Shown one piece after another: positions 63,776 through 64,000 of a stretch of 64,000 bases of DNA. This DNA is from Xiphophorus maculatus (Eukaryota > Chordata > Actinopteri > Cyprinodontiformes > Poeciliidae), in NCBI RefSeq assembly GCF_002775205.1, contig NC_036456.1, positions 21,105,968 to 21,169,967 on the forward strand, in the 5' to 3' direction. Both the position numbers and the translations under genes were made by a program. The first letter of the stretch is position 1. The number at the start of each line of letters is the position of its first letter. Under the pieces are notes generated by a model, which was given only the letters and a program-made list of their open reading frames with translations, was not told the DNA's origin and ran no database searches.

Positions 63776-64000
63776 TTAGAGACGGTGAGAAACTCAGGAG
63801 GGAGAAGAGCTGCTGCTCCTTCACACCGAGAGGAGCCAGTTGAGGCTCAGGCATCTGGTCAGGACGACTCCTGAACGCCTCCTGGTGAGGAGTTCAGGTC
63901 CCACCGGGAGGAGGGGAAAACCGGGACACGCTGGAGGGACGATGTTCCTCTGGATGGATGGATGGATGGATGGATGGATGGATGGATGGATGACACACAT
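63776..64000 (+). mobile_element. common fish LINE/SINE 3' fragment with ATGG tail
   Basis: GAGCTGCTGCTCCTTCACAC, GAGGAGCCAGTTGAGG, GGCATCTGGTCAGGA, CACCGGGAGGAGG and GGACACGCTGGAGGGACGATGT in this order are the well-known tail of an abundant fish non-LTR family, ending in (GGAT)n at 63950-63991. Confidence 0.7.

Overview
This window looks like nuclear DNA of a teleost fish, probably a percomorph. The evidence is AT-rich sequence, short introns with GT...AG junctions, Fc-receptor-like Ig receptors of the fish leukocyte immune-type (LITR/FCRL) kind, fish L2/CR1-like and Tx1/L1-like LINE pieces, a Tc1-type MITE, a hAT element, and many micro- and minisatellites. I cannot name the species. Exons were assembled by eye from open frames, splice signals and paralogue comparison; none is backed by transcripts.

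The core is an immunoglobulin-superfamily receptor cluster of five genes. Three are FCRL/LITR-type receptors with a two-exon leader, two Ig domains, a transmembrane exon and small phase-1 cytoplasmic exons carrying ITIM-type tyrosine motifs: FCRL-A (+, 4553-10836), FCRL-B (-, 37084-38721, 3' end not found) and FCRL-C (+, 44776-56872). Two are short single V-set membrane proteins: Vset-A (-, 18585-24890) and Vset-B (+, 25948-27846, frameshifted in its membrane segment). The order FCRL-A> <Vset-A | Vset-B> <FCRL-B is a mirror image around about 25.4 kb, so an FCRL plus V-set unit seems to have been duplicated in inverted orientation. The two V-set genes are divergent and their 5' flanks, leaders and intron-1 starts are still recognisably homologous. 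A 290-bp block (end of Ig exon 1, intron 3, start of Ig exon 2) is identical between the inverted copies FCRL-A and FCRL-B and nearly identical in FCRL-C, suggesting recent gene conversion.

Region by region. 1-4500: possible last exon of an upstream gene, a Ty3/gypsy 3' end with LTR, a 22-bp minisatellite and a SINE-like piece. 4.5-10.9 kb: FCRL-A, whose intron 6 holds two L2-like LINE 3' ends and a long GATA tract. 12.3-16.2 kb: a gamma-type endogenous retrovirus bounded by 5-bp target duplications, with gag gone, pol deleted and out of order, and env open on both sides of a single SINE insertion. 18.6-27.9 kb: the divergent V-set pair; Vset-A intron 1 holds nested LINE and MITE insertions. 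28-37 kb: mostly unremarkable noncoding DNA. 37-38.7 kb: FCRL-B. 39.5-42 kb: simple repeats and a mobile-element-like region. 44.8-56.9 kb: FCRL-C, with a hAT element in intron 1 and large tandem arrays in its introns, one of them grown inside a LINE reverse transcriptase. 57-64 kb: five tandem arrays, one unassigned open frame, and a LINE/SINE tail.

Functionally the FCRL proteins look like inhibitory (ITIM-bearing) leukocyte surface receptors, and the V-set proteins like small cell-surface ligands or receptors. FCRL-A and FCRL-C carry four and five tyrosine motifs; FCRL-B shows only one in the exons I could find.
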